NCBI GenBank assembly: GCA_003136675.1
Contig: PLFE01000211.1
Coordinates: 6,947 to 40,626 of the forward strand
Length of the DNA: 33,680 nucleotides
Origin: Bryobacterales bacterium
GTDB lineage: Bacteria > Acidobacteriota > Terriglobia > Bryobacterales > Bryobacteraceae
Direction: 5' to 3'
Shown here: in pieces, positions 16,434 to 24,379 of the stretch
Position numbering within the stretch: the stretch's first letter is position 1
How the letters are laid out: every line of letters begins with the position of its first letter
Made by a program: the position numbers and the translations under genes
Notes under the pieces: model-generated
Databases searched by the model: none
Seen by the model: only the letters and a program-made list of their open reading frames with translations
Told to the model about the DNA's origin: nothing

Positions 16434-18002
16434 CTACTGAGAAGGTGACGGGATCAGGAAATATCCGCTGATTCCGTTTGCCGTCAGGTTCGCGTAAGTG
16501 GGCGTCGGGGAAACCGCCACGCCTGCCGGGTAAGTGAAGTTCATCTGATCGATTACTTCGCCGGGTGCTGCGCCGCAGTAAGTCACCACGGCGGGGATTC
16601 CGTCAATGCTCAACTGGCACGTGCCCGGAACCTCCAGTCCCGAAATGCCCGCGGAGGGCACCACGGCGGGTACGCCATCCACGGATGCCGAATTCTTCGG
16701 CCCGAATCCATTGCCGTAGAGCGTGCAGAGCGCGTTGGCCGTCACAACATTATTGTCGTTGTAGCACGTCAAAATGGCCGCGTTGTTCGCGTAAGTGATA
16801 AATGCGGAAGGCGCGGCAAGAGCGAGAGTCACGGGTTGGATGTTACTTTGAGCTCCGTTTCGGACGACCTGCACCGAGGGGGGCGCGGTCGGTGTAATCG
16901 AGGTTTCCCAGGGTACCTGAAAGTTGATTTGAGTGGAAGACGCATAGACAAGCGGCGCGGCGACGCCGTTCACCTCCACGCTGATTCCGGTGCCCGTGCT
17001 GGTCATAAACGACCCGGTACTGGAGTCGAATAGATTCGCGTAAACCGTATCCGTCAGATTCACTCCGTACACTGTTGCCAGGCTGCCGGGCGCGACATTC
17101 ACCAGAGAGGAAGACGCACTCAAAACGCCTCCCGGAGCGATGCTGGGCGTGGTGTCCGCGATGGGCACGGATTGGTAAACGCGCACCCAATCCACCAGCA
17201 TCTGCTGCGGAAAAGGCGTGCCCGAAGGGCTGGCGATAAAGCCCGGAATCCCACCCACGGCCACATTCATGATGATGAAGAACGGGTTTTGGGTGTTATT
17301 GAATTCCCATGTATCGCCCGCCGGCAGCGCGCTCAAGGTCTGCGTCTCGTAAAGGTTGCCGTCCACAAAGAACTGGATGCTTCCTGGATCCCATTCCAGC
17401 GCGAAGATGTGGAAATCGTTCGAGATCGACTGGCCGTTCGGGAAGGTGTATTGGCCGGTGAGCCCCGTGCCCGTGTAGCCCGGCCCATGCAGCGAGCCGT
17501 GGTTGAAACCGCCGTCATTCCCGCCGCTGGTATTTGCTCCGAAATTCTCCATGATGTCGACTTCGCCGCACACCGGCCAGTTGTCGGCGGGGATGTTGAT
17601 GTCGCTGCCCAGCATCCAGAAAGCCGGCCAGATTCCGGCGCCGTAGGGCGGCTTGATGCGCGCTTCGATGCGGCCGTAGGAGAACGAGAAGAGCCCTTCG
17701 GTCTTGATGCGGCCGGAGGTGTAGTTGCCCTGGGAGTCCCGCAACGCCTGAATCACCAGGTGCCCCTGGCCATCCTGATACACGTTCTGGGTGGAGTTGG
17801 TATAGGTTTCGAGCTCCGAGTTCCCCCAGCCGCCGCCGCCCAGGTCGTAAGTCCATTTGGTCTGGTCAGGCGGCGTATTGGCCGCGCCGCTAAACTCATC
17901 GCTCCAAATCAAATTCCAGCCACTGGTGGCCTGCGCCGCGGCGTTGCCCGCAGCCATGCCCGCCAGGACCAGCAACCCCGTGAACCTCGCAGTGATACGC
18001 AC
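16434..18002 (-). CDS. Secreted GH16 beta-glucanase with TIGR03437-type C-terminal domain
   Basis: About 522 residues from GTG 18002. A signal peptide (RITARFTGLLVLAGMAAGNAAAQA) precedes a GH16 catalytic domain with the signature GEVDIME (nucleophile and acid/base Glu at about 147 and 152), flanked by PAFWMLG and ALEWDPGSIQFFVDG, features of laminarinase-type beta-1,3-glucanases. From about residue 285 a second domain, VNVAPGSLATVYGVNL...QINFQVPWE...PGEVIDQMNFTYP, has the TIGR03437 pattern common in Solibacter-like secreted proteins. The protein should cut beta-glucans outside the cell. A TTG at 18020 would extend it by six residues. A perfect TATAAT on this strand (18009-18014) lies so close to the GTG that a near-leaderless transcript is possible, though I see no good -35. 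Confidence 0.92.
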   Translation of the reverse strand: MRITARFTGLLVLAGMAAGNAAAQATSGWNLIWSDEFSGAANTPPDQTKWTYDLGGGGWGNSELETYTNSTQNVYQDGQGHLVIQALRDSQGNYTSGRIKTEGLFSFSYGRIEARIKPPYGAGIWPAFWMLGSDINIPADNWPVCGEVDIMENFGANTSGGNDGGFNHGSLHGPGYTGTGLTGQYTFPNGQSISNDFHIFALEWDPGSIQFFVDGNLYETQTLSALPAGDTWEFNNTQNPFFIIMNVAVGGIPGFIASPSGTPFPQQMLVDWVRVYQSVPIADTTPSIAPGGVLSASSSLVNVAPGSLATVYGVNLTDTVYANLFDSSTGSFMTSTGTGISVEVNGVAAPLVYASSTQINFQVPWETSITPTAPPSVQVVRNGAQSNIQPVTLALAAPSAFITYANNAAILTCYNDNNVVTANALCTLYGNGFGPKNSASVDGVPAVVPSAGISGLEVPGTCQLSIDGIPAVVTYCGAAPGEVIDQMNFTYPAGVAVSPTPTYANLTANGISGYFLIPSPSQ

Positions 18003-18026
18003 GCAAGCATTATATGGCAATCACGT

Positions 18027-18641
18027 TTAGAACGCGTCGAGCAGCATTCGCAATCCCCGTTCAAAGCGGTCTTTCCGCGCTTCCGCGCGCCCGGCGGCGA
18101 ACATTTTCTGAATCTGCGGAAATGCCCCGGCGGCGATTTGGGCAGCCGCGAATTCGGAGTCCACATCCTGATCGCCGCCGGCCTCGCGCAACGCGTGGCC
18201 GAACACAAAGTCGTCCACCAACGCCAGCAGGGTCATCTTCTGTTTCCCGGTCAGGTTGGTTTCAGACAGCGCCACCAGACACTGTTCCATATGCCGCATA
18301 GCGTTGAGACCGGGCGGAGCGGATAACATCGAAACGAGGGCCCAGGGGTGGCGCGTGAATATGCCGTGCGTCCGCCGGGCAATCAGCATAATCGCGCGCC
18401 GCCAATCTTTCGGCAGGGATGGCACAATTGCTTCGGCCATCAGCGCGTCGTCCATTGCAGCCACCAGATCGTCCTTGGTCTTCACGTAGTAGTAGAGGCT
18501 CATGGTTCCCACCCTCAGTTCCAGCGCAACGCGCCGCATCGAGACCTCCGCAAAACCTTCCCGGTCGGCGAGGGCGAGCGCGGCGGCGGCGATCCTCTCG
18601 CGCGACAGCTTCTGTTTCGGGGTGTCTTTCTGGGTTGACAT
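18027..18641 (-). CDS. TetR-family transcriptional regulator
   Basis: A 204-residue regulator. The N-terminal helix-turn-helix spans about 14-58 (LSRERIAAAALALADREGF, then VSMRRVALELRVGTMSLYYYVKTKDDLV), and the C-terminal part (HPWALVSMLSAPPGLNAMRHME) matches the TetR_C class with a ligand pocket. It is transcribed away from the FAD monooxygenase with 33 bp between the two ATGs, the usual arrangement for a local repressor of a detoxifying enzyme. TTCGTACA boxes abut both start codons, so it probably represses both its neighbour and itself. The inducer is unknown. Confidence 0.9.
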   Translation of the reverse strand: MSTQKDTPKQKLSRERIAAAALALADREGFAEVSMRRVALELRVGTMSLYYYVKTKDDLVAAMDDALMAEAIVPSLPKDWRRAIMLIARRTHGIFTRHPWALVSMLSAPPGLNAMRHMEQCLVALSETNLTGKQKMTLLALVDDFVFGHALREAGGDQDVDSEFAAAQIAAGAFPQIQKMFAAGRAEARKDRFERGLRMLLDAF

Positions 18642-18663
18642 TCGTACACCGTACCATTACGAT
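18635..18663 (+). promoter_or_regulatory. Promoter of the FAD monooxygenase gene
   Basis: TTGACA (18635-18640, perfect -35) is separated by 17 bp from TACGAT (18658-18663, 4 of 6 matches to -10). Transcription would start near 18670, only about five bases before the ATG at 18675, so the mRNA would be leaderless or nearly so. The -35 lies inside the first codons of the divergent TetR gene. Confidence 0.65.
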
Positions 18664-18686
18664 AGTTTCGTACAATGTACGAAACT
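18664..18686. promoter_or_regulatory. 23-bp perfect palindrome, probable TetR operator over start codon
   Basis: Left arm AGTTTCGTACA (18664-18674), central A, right arm TGTACGAAACT (18676-18686); all 11 base pairs match. The central A is the first base of the monooxygenase ATG. It starts directly after the predicted -10, so a bound repressor would cover the transcription start and start codon. A further TTCGTACA half-site at 18641-18648 abuts the TetR start codon on the other side. Confidence 0.75.
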
Positions 18687-20000
18687 ACCATCTTAATCGC
18701 AGGCGCGGGACCCACCGGGCTCACGATGGCCATCGAGCTCGCGCGCCGCCAAATTCCATTTCGCTTGATTGACGCGGGCGCCGCGCCGTTTGAAGGATCG
18801 CGCGGAAAGGGCATTCAGCCGCGCACGCTGGAGATCTTCGACGATCTTGGCGTGATCGCCCCCATTCTGACCGTCGGAGCACTTTATCCGAAGTTCCAAA
18901 TCCACGTTGGTCCGTTCTCGCTTAGAGCGGGCTCGCTCGGTTCCTGCAAGCGGCCGTCGGAATCCGTGCCCTATCCGAATCTTTGGATGGTGCCGCAATC
19001 GCGCACGGAAGCTATCTTGCGCGCCCGGCTGGCGGAACTGGGAGGCGACGTCGAATTCGGAACGGCGCTTGCCCGCTTCACTCAGGATGAGCGTTCCGTG
19101 GAAGCCACTCTCTCCACCGGCGAACTGGTGCGGGCGGATTTCCTGGCCGGCTGCGATGGCGGCCACAGCACCGTCAGAAAAGCACTGGACCTGCGACTCG
19201 AAGGGGAATCGATCGACGAGAAGCCCACGCTGGTCGCAGACGTCGAGATCGAAGGCCTCGACCTGCGCGAATGGCATTTGTGGCCCTTCGCGAAGGGCGG
19301 ATTCGCCGGGCTCTGCCCGCTGCCGCACACAGGGCTGTTCCAACTCACGTCGAAGGCCGCGGCTGTACCGGCTGAAATCGCAGGCCACCGGGTCGGCCGC
19401 GTCGCGTGGAGTTCCGTCTACCGGCCGTCGGTCCGTATGGTCGACCGCTTCCGGGTGGGGCGTGTGTTTCTGGCGGGAGATGCCGCGCACGTACATCCGC
19501 CCTCTGGAGGGCAAGGGCTGAATACGGGAATCCAGGATGCCTACAACCTGGGATGGAAACTCGCGCATGCCGTGAGAGGTGGCGTCGGTTCGCTGCTCGA
19601 TACCTATCAGGCGGAGCGGCTACCCGTTGCCGCGGCGGTGCTCGGCTTGAGCAAGCGGCTGCTCAAAACAAGGTCCATCAAGCGCGGCGATGCCACCAAC
19701 CAGCTTGCATTGCATTACCGGAGCAGCCCACTCTCCTCGGGGATTGCACTCGGAAGCTTGCATCCCGGCGATCGCATGCCCGATGCTCGTTTAGAAGATG
19801 GCAGCAGGCTGTTCGATCATTTGCGCGGTACCCACGCGAGCGAGCTTGTCACGCCGGACGGCCATCGGATCCTCATCCGTCCGGACGGGTATATTGCGCA
19901 GATCGGGTTGGCCCAAACTGCGGACTACTGGGGAGAGCCCGTTCGTCAGATTCGCCCGTCTTACCGCGTAGCCGTCTCCGGCGCGCGATCATTTCGATAG
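18675..20000 (+). CDS. FAD-dependent monooxygenase (FAD_binding_3, aromatic hydroxylase type)
   Basis: A 441-residue group A flavin monooxygenase. GAGPTG (10-15) binds ADP, GCDGGHSTVRKAL (159-171) is the DG motif, and VFLAGDAAHVHPPSGGQGLNTGIQDAYNLGWKLA (from about 264) is the GD motif; all are intact. The C-terminal region after 370 is a shortened thioredoxin-like tail ending PDGYIAQIG, as in polyketide and rifampicin hydroxylases. It would hydroxylate an aromatic compound with NAD(P)H and O2, and a role in detoxifying an aromatic or antibiotic is likely given the divergent TetR gene. ATG 18675 has no Shine-Dalgarno and is almost at the predicted transcription start. The 3' end overlaps the amidohydrolase gene by 40 bp. 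Confidence 0.9.
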   Translation: MYETTILIAGAGPTGLTMAIELARRQIPFRLIDAGAAPFEGSRGKGIQPRTLEIFDDLGVIAPILTVGALYPKFQIHVGPFSLRAGSLGSCKRPSESVPYPNLWMVPQSRTEAILRARLAELGGDVEFGTALARFTQDERSVEATLSTGELVRADFLAGCDGGHSTVRKALDLRLEGESIDEKPTLVADVEIEGLDLREWHLWPFAKGGFAGLCPLPHTGLFQLTSKAAAVPAEIAGHRVGRVAWSSVYRPSVRMVDRFRVGRVFLAGDAAHVHPPSGGQGLNTGIQDAYNLGWKLAHAVRGGVGSLLDTYQAERLPVAAAVLGLSKRLLKTRSIKRGDATNQLALHYRSSPLSSGIALGSLHPGDRMPDARLEDGSRLFDHLRGTHASELVTPDGHRILIRPDGYIAQIGLAQTADYWGEPVRQIRPSYRVAVSGARSFR

Positions 20001-21265
20001 ACCGTTCCATCCTTCATCACAAACAGCACGCGCTCGGTCGCGGTAATATCGACCGTGGGATCGCCCGGCACCGCCACCACATCCGCGAACTTGCCTTTTT
20101 CCAGCGTGCCGATCTGGCCCGGCATCCCCAGCAGATCCGCATCCACGCTGGCAGCCGTCTTCAGCGCATCAATCGGCTTCATCCCCAGGCCCACCATCAG
20201 AGCGAACTCATGCGCATTCTTCCCGTGGGGATAGACGCCTTCATCCGTCCCGAACCCGATAATCACGCCAAGCTCCAGCGCCCGCTGAAACGTTTTGTTC
20301 AAACTCGCGATCGCCAAACGTGCCTTGGCGGCAATCTGCGGCGGGTAATAAGCTCCCTTTTCGAGGCGCTCGCCCAGCCACCACGGAGCCATTAGAGTCG
20401 GCACGTAGCGCGTCCCGCGCGCCTTCATCATCTGCAACGCCTCTTCATCCAGGAAACTTCCGTGCTCGATGGAATCGATCCCCGCCCGAATCGCCCGCTT
20501 CGCGCCCGTGGCTCCATGCGCATGCGCGGCCGTCTTACGCCCCAGCGCGTGCGCCTCATCAACCAGCGCGTTCAGCTCTTCCTGGGTCAATTGCGCCGAA
20601 TCCACCGAATCCGCCATCGAGAGCACGCCGCCGGTGGCGCATGTCTTGATCACATCGGCCCCATACTTCACATTCAGCCTTACCGCCCGCCGCGCCTCAT
20701 CCGGACCGTTGATCACTCCATCGGTGGGATCCGTTTCGCGCCCGAAAAGGCCGGCACGAAATCCCGTGGTATCGCAATGGCCGCCGGTGGATCCGATGGC
20801 ATGCACGCATACCAGCATGCGCGGCCCAATGATTTTCCCATCACGGACGGCATTGCGAAGGCCGACGTCGATATAGTCGCTCGAACCCACATCGCGGACG
20901 GTGGTGAAACCGGCCAGAAGCGTCACCTTCAGGTTCGGGATCGCGTCCAGCGCCTGCTCCGGGATGGTTTTCTCCAGGACATCGATCTCCCCCTGCTTCC
21001 AATCATCCGTGTAGACGCCCGAAAGATGCGTGTGCGCGTCAATAAAGCCGGGCAGCAGAGTCGCATTGCCCAGGTCGTAAATCACCGCATCCTGGGGAAT
21101 CGCCGCGCCGGGACCCACGCCCAGAATCTTCCCGTCGGCCACCACCACCAGGCCGGGCTTGACCAGCGTGTTCGATTTCCCGTCAAACAGGCGCGCGGCT
21201 TTCAGAACGACCGGCGGCGCAGCCTGCGCCGACAAGCACGCCAGAGCCAATACGAGAGATCGCAT
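19961..21265 (-). CDS. Secreted metal-dependent amidohydrolase (imidazolonepropionase-like)
   Basis: A 434-residue protein with a short signal peptide (MRSLVLALACLSAQA). Metal ligands of the amidohydrolase superfamily are in place: HTH in GFIDAHTHL (H78, H80), K207 (VIKTCATGG, carbamylated in the family), H248/H250 (AHAHG), H268 (IEHGSF) and D341 (GFGTDEG). The composite beta-sandwich is formed by residues 20-70 and the C-terminal FADVVAVPGDP region. Relatives are Xaa-Pro dipeptidases or imidazolonepropionase-like enzymes acting in the periplasm; the substrate is unknown. ATG 21265 is 85 bp from the divergent DGPF gene. Its tail overlaps the monooxygenase by 40 bp. Confidence 0.9.
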   Translation of the reverse strand: MRSLVLALACLSAQAAPPVVLKAARLFDGKSNTLVKPGLVVVADGKILGVGPGAAIPQDAVIYDLGNATLLPGFIDAHTHLSGVYTDDWKQGEIDVLEKTIPEQALDAIPNLKVTLLAGFTTVRDVGSSDYIDVGLRNAVRDGKIIGPRMLVCVHAIGSTGGHCDTTGFRAGLFGRETDPTDGVINGPDEARRAVRLNVKYGADVIKTCATGGVLSMADSVDSAQLTQEELNALVDEAHALGRKTAAHAHGATGAKRAIRAGIDSIEHGSFLDEEALQMMKARGTRYVPTLMAPWWLGERLEKGAYYPPQIAAKARLAIASLNKTFQRALELGVIIGFGTDEGVYPHGKNAHEFALMVGLGMKPIDALKTAASVDADLLGMPGQIGTLEKGKFADVVAVPGDPTVDITATERVLFVMKDGTVYRNDRAPETATR

Positions 21266-21302
21266 AAGTGATCCATCATACAGCGAAATAATTTCCCGCC
21301 GC

Positions 21303-21329
21303 TGTCGATTTCCTCCTTCGCCGTTCGAC
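21303..21329 (+). promoter_or_regulatory. ECF42-type sigma promoter upstream of the DGPF gene
   Basis: TGTCGA (21303-21308) and CGAC (21326-21329) are 17 bp apart. This matches the motif described for ECF42 sigma factors (TGTCGA at -35, CGA/TC at -10). It lies just upstream of the DGPF gene and its ECF42 sigma gene, giving a predicted start near 21336 and a leader of about 15 nt that contains AAGGAAG. The match implies positive autoregulation. Confidence 0.75.
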
Positions 21330-21350
21330 TACAGTACAGAAAGGAAGCAC

Positions 21351-21707
21351 ATGCAATACCTATTGATGATCTATCACGCCGAGGCGGAAGAAAAGAAGAT
21401 GAGCGAAGCCGAGACCTCGTCAATGCATGCCGAATACGGCCAGTTCACGCGTGGCATTATGGAGAGCGGAAGCTACAAGGGCGGCAACGCGCTGCAACCC
21501 ACCGCCACCGCCACTACGGTTCGCGTTCGCGACGGAAAAACCCTCGCAACAGATGGTCCATTCGCCGAAACCCGCGAGCAACTGGGAGGATACTATCTGA
21601 TCGACGCAGAACACCTGGACGAAGCTATTGGCATCGCGGCTCGCATCCCCGGCGCGAAAGTAGGCTCCATCGAGATACGGCCCATCTGGTTGGTTCCCGC
21701 CACCTAG
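21351..21707 (+). CDS. YCII-related DGPF-domain protein
   Basis: A 118-residue protein that starts MQYLLMIYH and contains LATDGPFAETREQLGGYYLI, the DGPF motif (65-90 region) of the YCII-related superfamily. These small alpha+beta proteins, with a conserved His/Asp pair, are encoded next to ECF42 sigma factors across many phyla; their biochemical role is not settled. ATG 21351 has AAGGAAG four bases upstream. The stop is one base from the sigma-factor ATG, so translation is coupled. The ECF42-like promoter directly upstream suggests that it is a target of the neighbouring sigma factor. Confidence 0.93.
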   Translation: MQYLLMIYHAEAEEKKMSEAETSSMHAEYGQFTRGIMESGSYKGGNALQPTATATTVRVRDGKTLATDGPFAETREQLGGYYLIDAEHLDEAIGIAARIPGAKVGSIEIRPIWLVPAT

Positions 21708-21708
21708 C

Positions 21709-22905
21709 ATGTCACCGGTAGAATCCCTCTACCGCAAAGACGGCGACCGCATTCTCGCCGCCCTCATTGGACTTCTGCATGATTTCGACCTCGCGGAAGA
21801 GATGATGCAGGAGGCCTTTGTGGCCGCGCTGAATCTGTGGCCTGTTCACGGGGTGCCGGCAAACCCGCGCTCGTGGATCGTGACCACCGCGCGGCATAAA
21901 GCCATCGACTGCATCCGGCGCAACATCCGGTTCCGCGACAAACTGCCGGAACTCTGCCGGCTGATCGAAGACGAGGTCGAATCCGTTTCGTTCGAGGAGT
22001 CCGCCACCATGCTGGCCGATGACCGCCTGCGCTTGATCTTCACCTGCTGCCATCCCGCGCTGCCGCTGGATGCGCAAATTCCGCTCACGCTCCACACGCT
22101 TTGCGGACTCTCGACGGAGGAAATCGCGCGATGTTTTCTGGTTCCCCTTCCCACCATGGCGCAGCGCCTGGTCCGCGCCAAGCGCAAGATCCGCGATGCG
22201 CGCATTCCTTACCGCGTTCCCCCGGATGACTTGCTTGCTCAACGACTCGACGCCGTCTTAACGACGGTGTACCTGATCTTCACCGAGGGCTACGCGGCCA
22301 CCCGTCAAGACCTCTCGACGGAAGCGATTCGTCTTGGCCGGCTGCTGGTTGAGTTGATACCCGGCCGGCAGGAACCCAGAGCGCTGCTGTCCCTGATGTT
22401 ATTGCACGACTCCCGACGGGATGCGAGAACGGATGACGCCGGCGATATCGTGTTGCTCGACGACCAGGACCGCAGTAAGTGGAATCAGGCGCAGATTCAG
22501 GAGGGCATCGCGCTACTGAATGTCGTCCTCAATGCCGGTGCGGGGCACACGCGCTATGCGCTGGAGGCTGCCATCGCGGCACTCCACTCGGAAACCCCGA
22601 CCGATTGGCGACGGATCGCCGGCCTCTACAATTTGCTGCTGGGTGTGCATCCGTCGCCGGTCGTGTTCCTGAATCGCGCTATCGCCGTAGCCATGGTGGA
22701 AGGTCCCGAGCGAGGCCTCCAGTTACTGAATGAGCTGGAACTTTCTCAATACCACTTACTGCCCGCCGCTAAAGCGCACTTACTCCGATTGCTGGGGCGA
22801 GAGAAGGAAGCGGCTACTTACTACCAACAGGCACTCTCGCTGGTTGTGAGCGAGCCGGAGCGCAGGTTCCTGGAGAAGCGCCTGGGTGCGGGGAGAGATA
22901 GCTGA
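21709..22905 (+). CDS. ECF42-group RNA polymerase sigma factor with C-terminal extension
   Basis: A 398-residue sigma factor. Sigma-2 is at about 10-75 (DFDLAEEMMQEAFVAALNLW, NPRSWIVTTARHKAID), and sigma-4 at about 115-170 (TLHTLCGLSTEEIARCFLVPLPTMAQRLVRAKRKIR). The remaining 220 residues are a helical TPR-like extension containing FTEGYAATRQDLSTEAIRLGRLL, typical of ECF42, where the extension rather than an anti-sigma factor controls activity. No anti-sigma gene is adjacent, consistent with that. It begins one base after the DGPF gene and is probably transcribed from the TGTCGA/CGAC promoter at 21303. Confidence 0.93.
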   Translation: MSPVESLYRKDGDRILAALIGLLHDFDLAEEMMQEAFVAALNLWPVHGVPANPRSWIVTTARHKAIDCIRRNIRFRDKLPELCRLIEDEVESVSFEESATMLADDRLRLIFTCCHPALPLDAQIPLTLHTLCGLSTEEIARCFLVPLPTMAQRLVRAKRKIRDARIPYRVPPDDLLAQRLDAVLTTVYLIFTEGYAATRQDLSTEAIRLGRLLVELIPGRQEPRALLSLMLLHDSRRDARTDDAGDIVLLDDQDRSKWNQAQIQEGIALLNVVLNAGAGHTRYALEAAIAALHSETPTDWRRIAGLYNLLLGVHPSPVVFLNRAIAVAMVEGPERGLQLLNELELSQYHLLPAAKAHLLRLLGREKEAATYYQQALSLVVSEPERRFLEKRLGAGRDS

Positions 22906-22909
22906 ATAT

Positions 22910-24331
22910 ATGTTTGAAGCCACGATTTCCCGCCTTCCGCAGGCTTCAAATCCGAAGCTGGATTGGTTACACTCTGTCATAGCGAAGGCCGTCCTCTCTT
23001 TGGCGCAAACTGTTGTGTGGAAACTCAGTTATGCCATAGACGGGCGGCCTTTGCCAATAGTTGGTGAGATTTGCGGGTTAGAGAGCCGCCAAGGCTCGGG
23101 AACATTTGTCTCCCGTTCCTTACCGGACCAGTTGCTCTCCTGCGAGTACCGGGGCGCAACGCCGGACGAGACCAGCTCCAGCCCGCGCCATCTGTCGAAA
23201 GTCTCGGCGCTCCTACCCAGCCGCGTCTCCCAGCCGTGGACACTCCACGCCGGGGCCTTTAGCGTGGGCCAACTCGCATTTGATCATTTCCCTTTCCAGA
23301 TTTGGTCGAGCCTTCTGGCGCGTCACGCGCGTAAAGTGAGTGCCCGCTCTCTGAACTATGGCGAGTCGTTGGGTTCCAAGGAATTTCGCGAAACCATCGC
23401 CACGTATTTGCGAACATCGCGCGCCGTCCATTGTGAGGCGAGCCAGATCATGGTCGTTAGCGGGTCCCAACAGGCTCTGGATCTTGTGGCGCGCGTTCTT
23501 CTCGATCCGGGCAGCCCGATGTGGGTTGAGGAACCGGGATACGGGCTGATGCGTTATGCGTTTGCGCTCGCCGGTTGCCGGCTGATTCCTGTTCCCGTGG
23601 ATAGCGAGGGGATGCACGTGGCTGCCGGCGTGCGCCTCTGCTATACGGCCCGCGCCGCCTACGTGACGCCCTCGCATCAATTCCCGCTCGGCGTGACCAT
23701 GAGCGCCTCGAGGCGCCTCCAGTTACTCGATTGGGCACACAACGCAGGCTCCTGGATTGTGGAAGACGATTACGATAGCGAGTATCGATATGAAAGTGTG
23801 CCCATCGCGTCTTTGCAGGGCCTCGATCGGGGTTCTCGCGTCATCTATATTGGGACCTTCAGCAAGACGCTCTTTCCATCGCTGCGCCTCGGGTACATGG
23901 TGATTCCGACGGACCTGGTGGAGCGGTTCGAAGCGGTTCGCCGGGCGGTCGACATCTGCTCACCTCAGTTCACTCAAGCCGTGCTTGCTGACTTTATCGA
24001 TCAAGGGCACTTCGCGCGCCATATTCGTAAAACCCGCCTTGTGTACGGCGAGAGAAGAAGCGCGCTAGCTCATGCCATACGTCAGGAGTTTGGCGACCGG
24101 CTCCAAATTGTAGGGGGTGAAGCCGGCATGCATCTCACTGTCATTCTGCCTCCCGGGAGCGACGATCAGGAACTCTCAATCCGCGGCGCGGAGGAGAATC
24201 TATGGCTCTGGCCGCTTTCGGCTTCGTATTTCGGGAAGCCCGCCCATCAGGGTTTCATCCTCGGTTTCGGAAGCACAAAAACTGCGGACATTCCCGACGC
24301 GGTCCGTCGCTTGAAGGAGCTCCTCAAGTGA
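22910..24331 (+). CDS. MocR/PdxR-like PLP-domain protein with degenerate N-terminal DNA-binding domain
   Basis: About 473 residues. The aminotransferase-like domain is complete: VVSGSQQALDLVARVLLDPG, EEPGYGLMRYAFALAG, VTPSHQFPLGVTMS, EDDYDSEYR and GTFSKTLFPSLRLGY with the PLP Lys at about 319. In MocR regulators this domain follows a GntR winged helix; here only the last piece, LESRQGSGTFVS (about 56-67), is recognisable. The preceding 55 residues (PKLDWLHSVIAKAVLS and so on) lack the usual PSxRxLA...VSRNTV helix-turn-helix. In the +1 frame 22995-23040 reads PSSLWRKLLCGNSVMP, which faintly resembles that motif, so frameshift decay is likely. ATG 22910 lies 4 bp after the sigma gene; a GTG at 22886 is also in frame. 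Confidence 0.75.
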   Translation: MFEATISRLPQASNPKLDWLHSVIAKAVLSLAQTVVWKLSYAIDGRPLPIVGEICGLESRQGSGTFVSRSLPDQLLSCEYRGATPDETSSSPRHLSKVSALLPSRVSQPWTLHAGAFSVGQLAFDHFPFQIWSSLLARHARKVSARSLNYGESLGSKEFRETIATYLRTSRAVHCEASQIMVVSGSQQALDLVARVLLDPGSPMWVEEPGYGLMRYAFALAGCRLIPVPVDSEGMHVAAGVRLCYTARAAYVTPSHQFPLGVTMSASRRLQLLDWAHNAGSWIVEDDYDSEYRYESVPIASLQGLDRGSRVIYIGTFSKTLFPSLRLGYMVIPTDLVERFEAVRRAVDICSPQFTQAVLADFIDQGHFARHIRKTRLVYGERRSALAHAIRQEFGDRLQIVGGEAGMHLTVILPPGSDDQELSIRGAEENLWLWPLSASYFGKPAHQGFILGFGSTKTADIPDAVRRLKELLK

Positions 24332-24379
24332 TCGAGGGCGAACGGGCAGACGACCGCGACTGCTTCGGCGCTGGCGAGT

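Noticed and set aside
17172..18326. Long plus-strand open frame of 384 codons antisense to the GH16 and TetR genes
   Set aside because: It covers two well-supported minus-strand genes, has no recognisable domain or ribosome-binding site, and its Arg/Ala/His-rich composition is that of a GC-rich shadow frame.
20462..21271. Plus-strand open frame of 269 codons opposite the amidohydrolase
   Set aside because: All amidohydrolase metal ligands are on the minus strand; the reverse frame is rich in Arg/His without domain signs.
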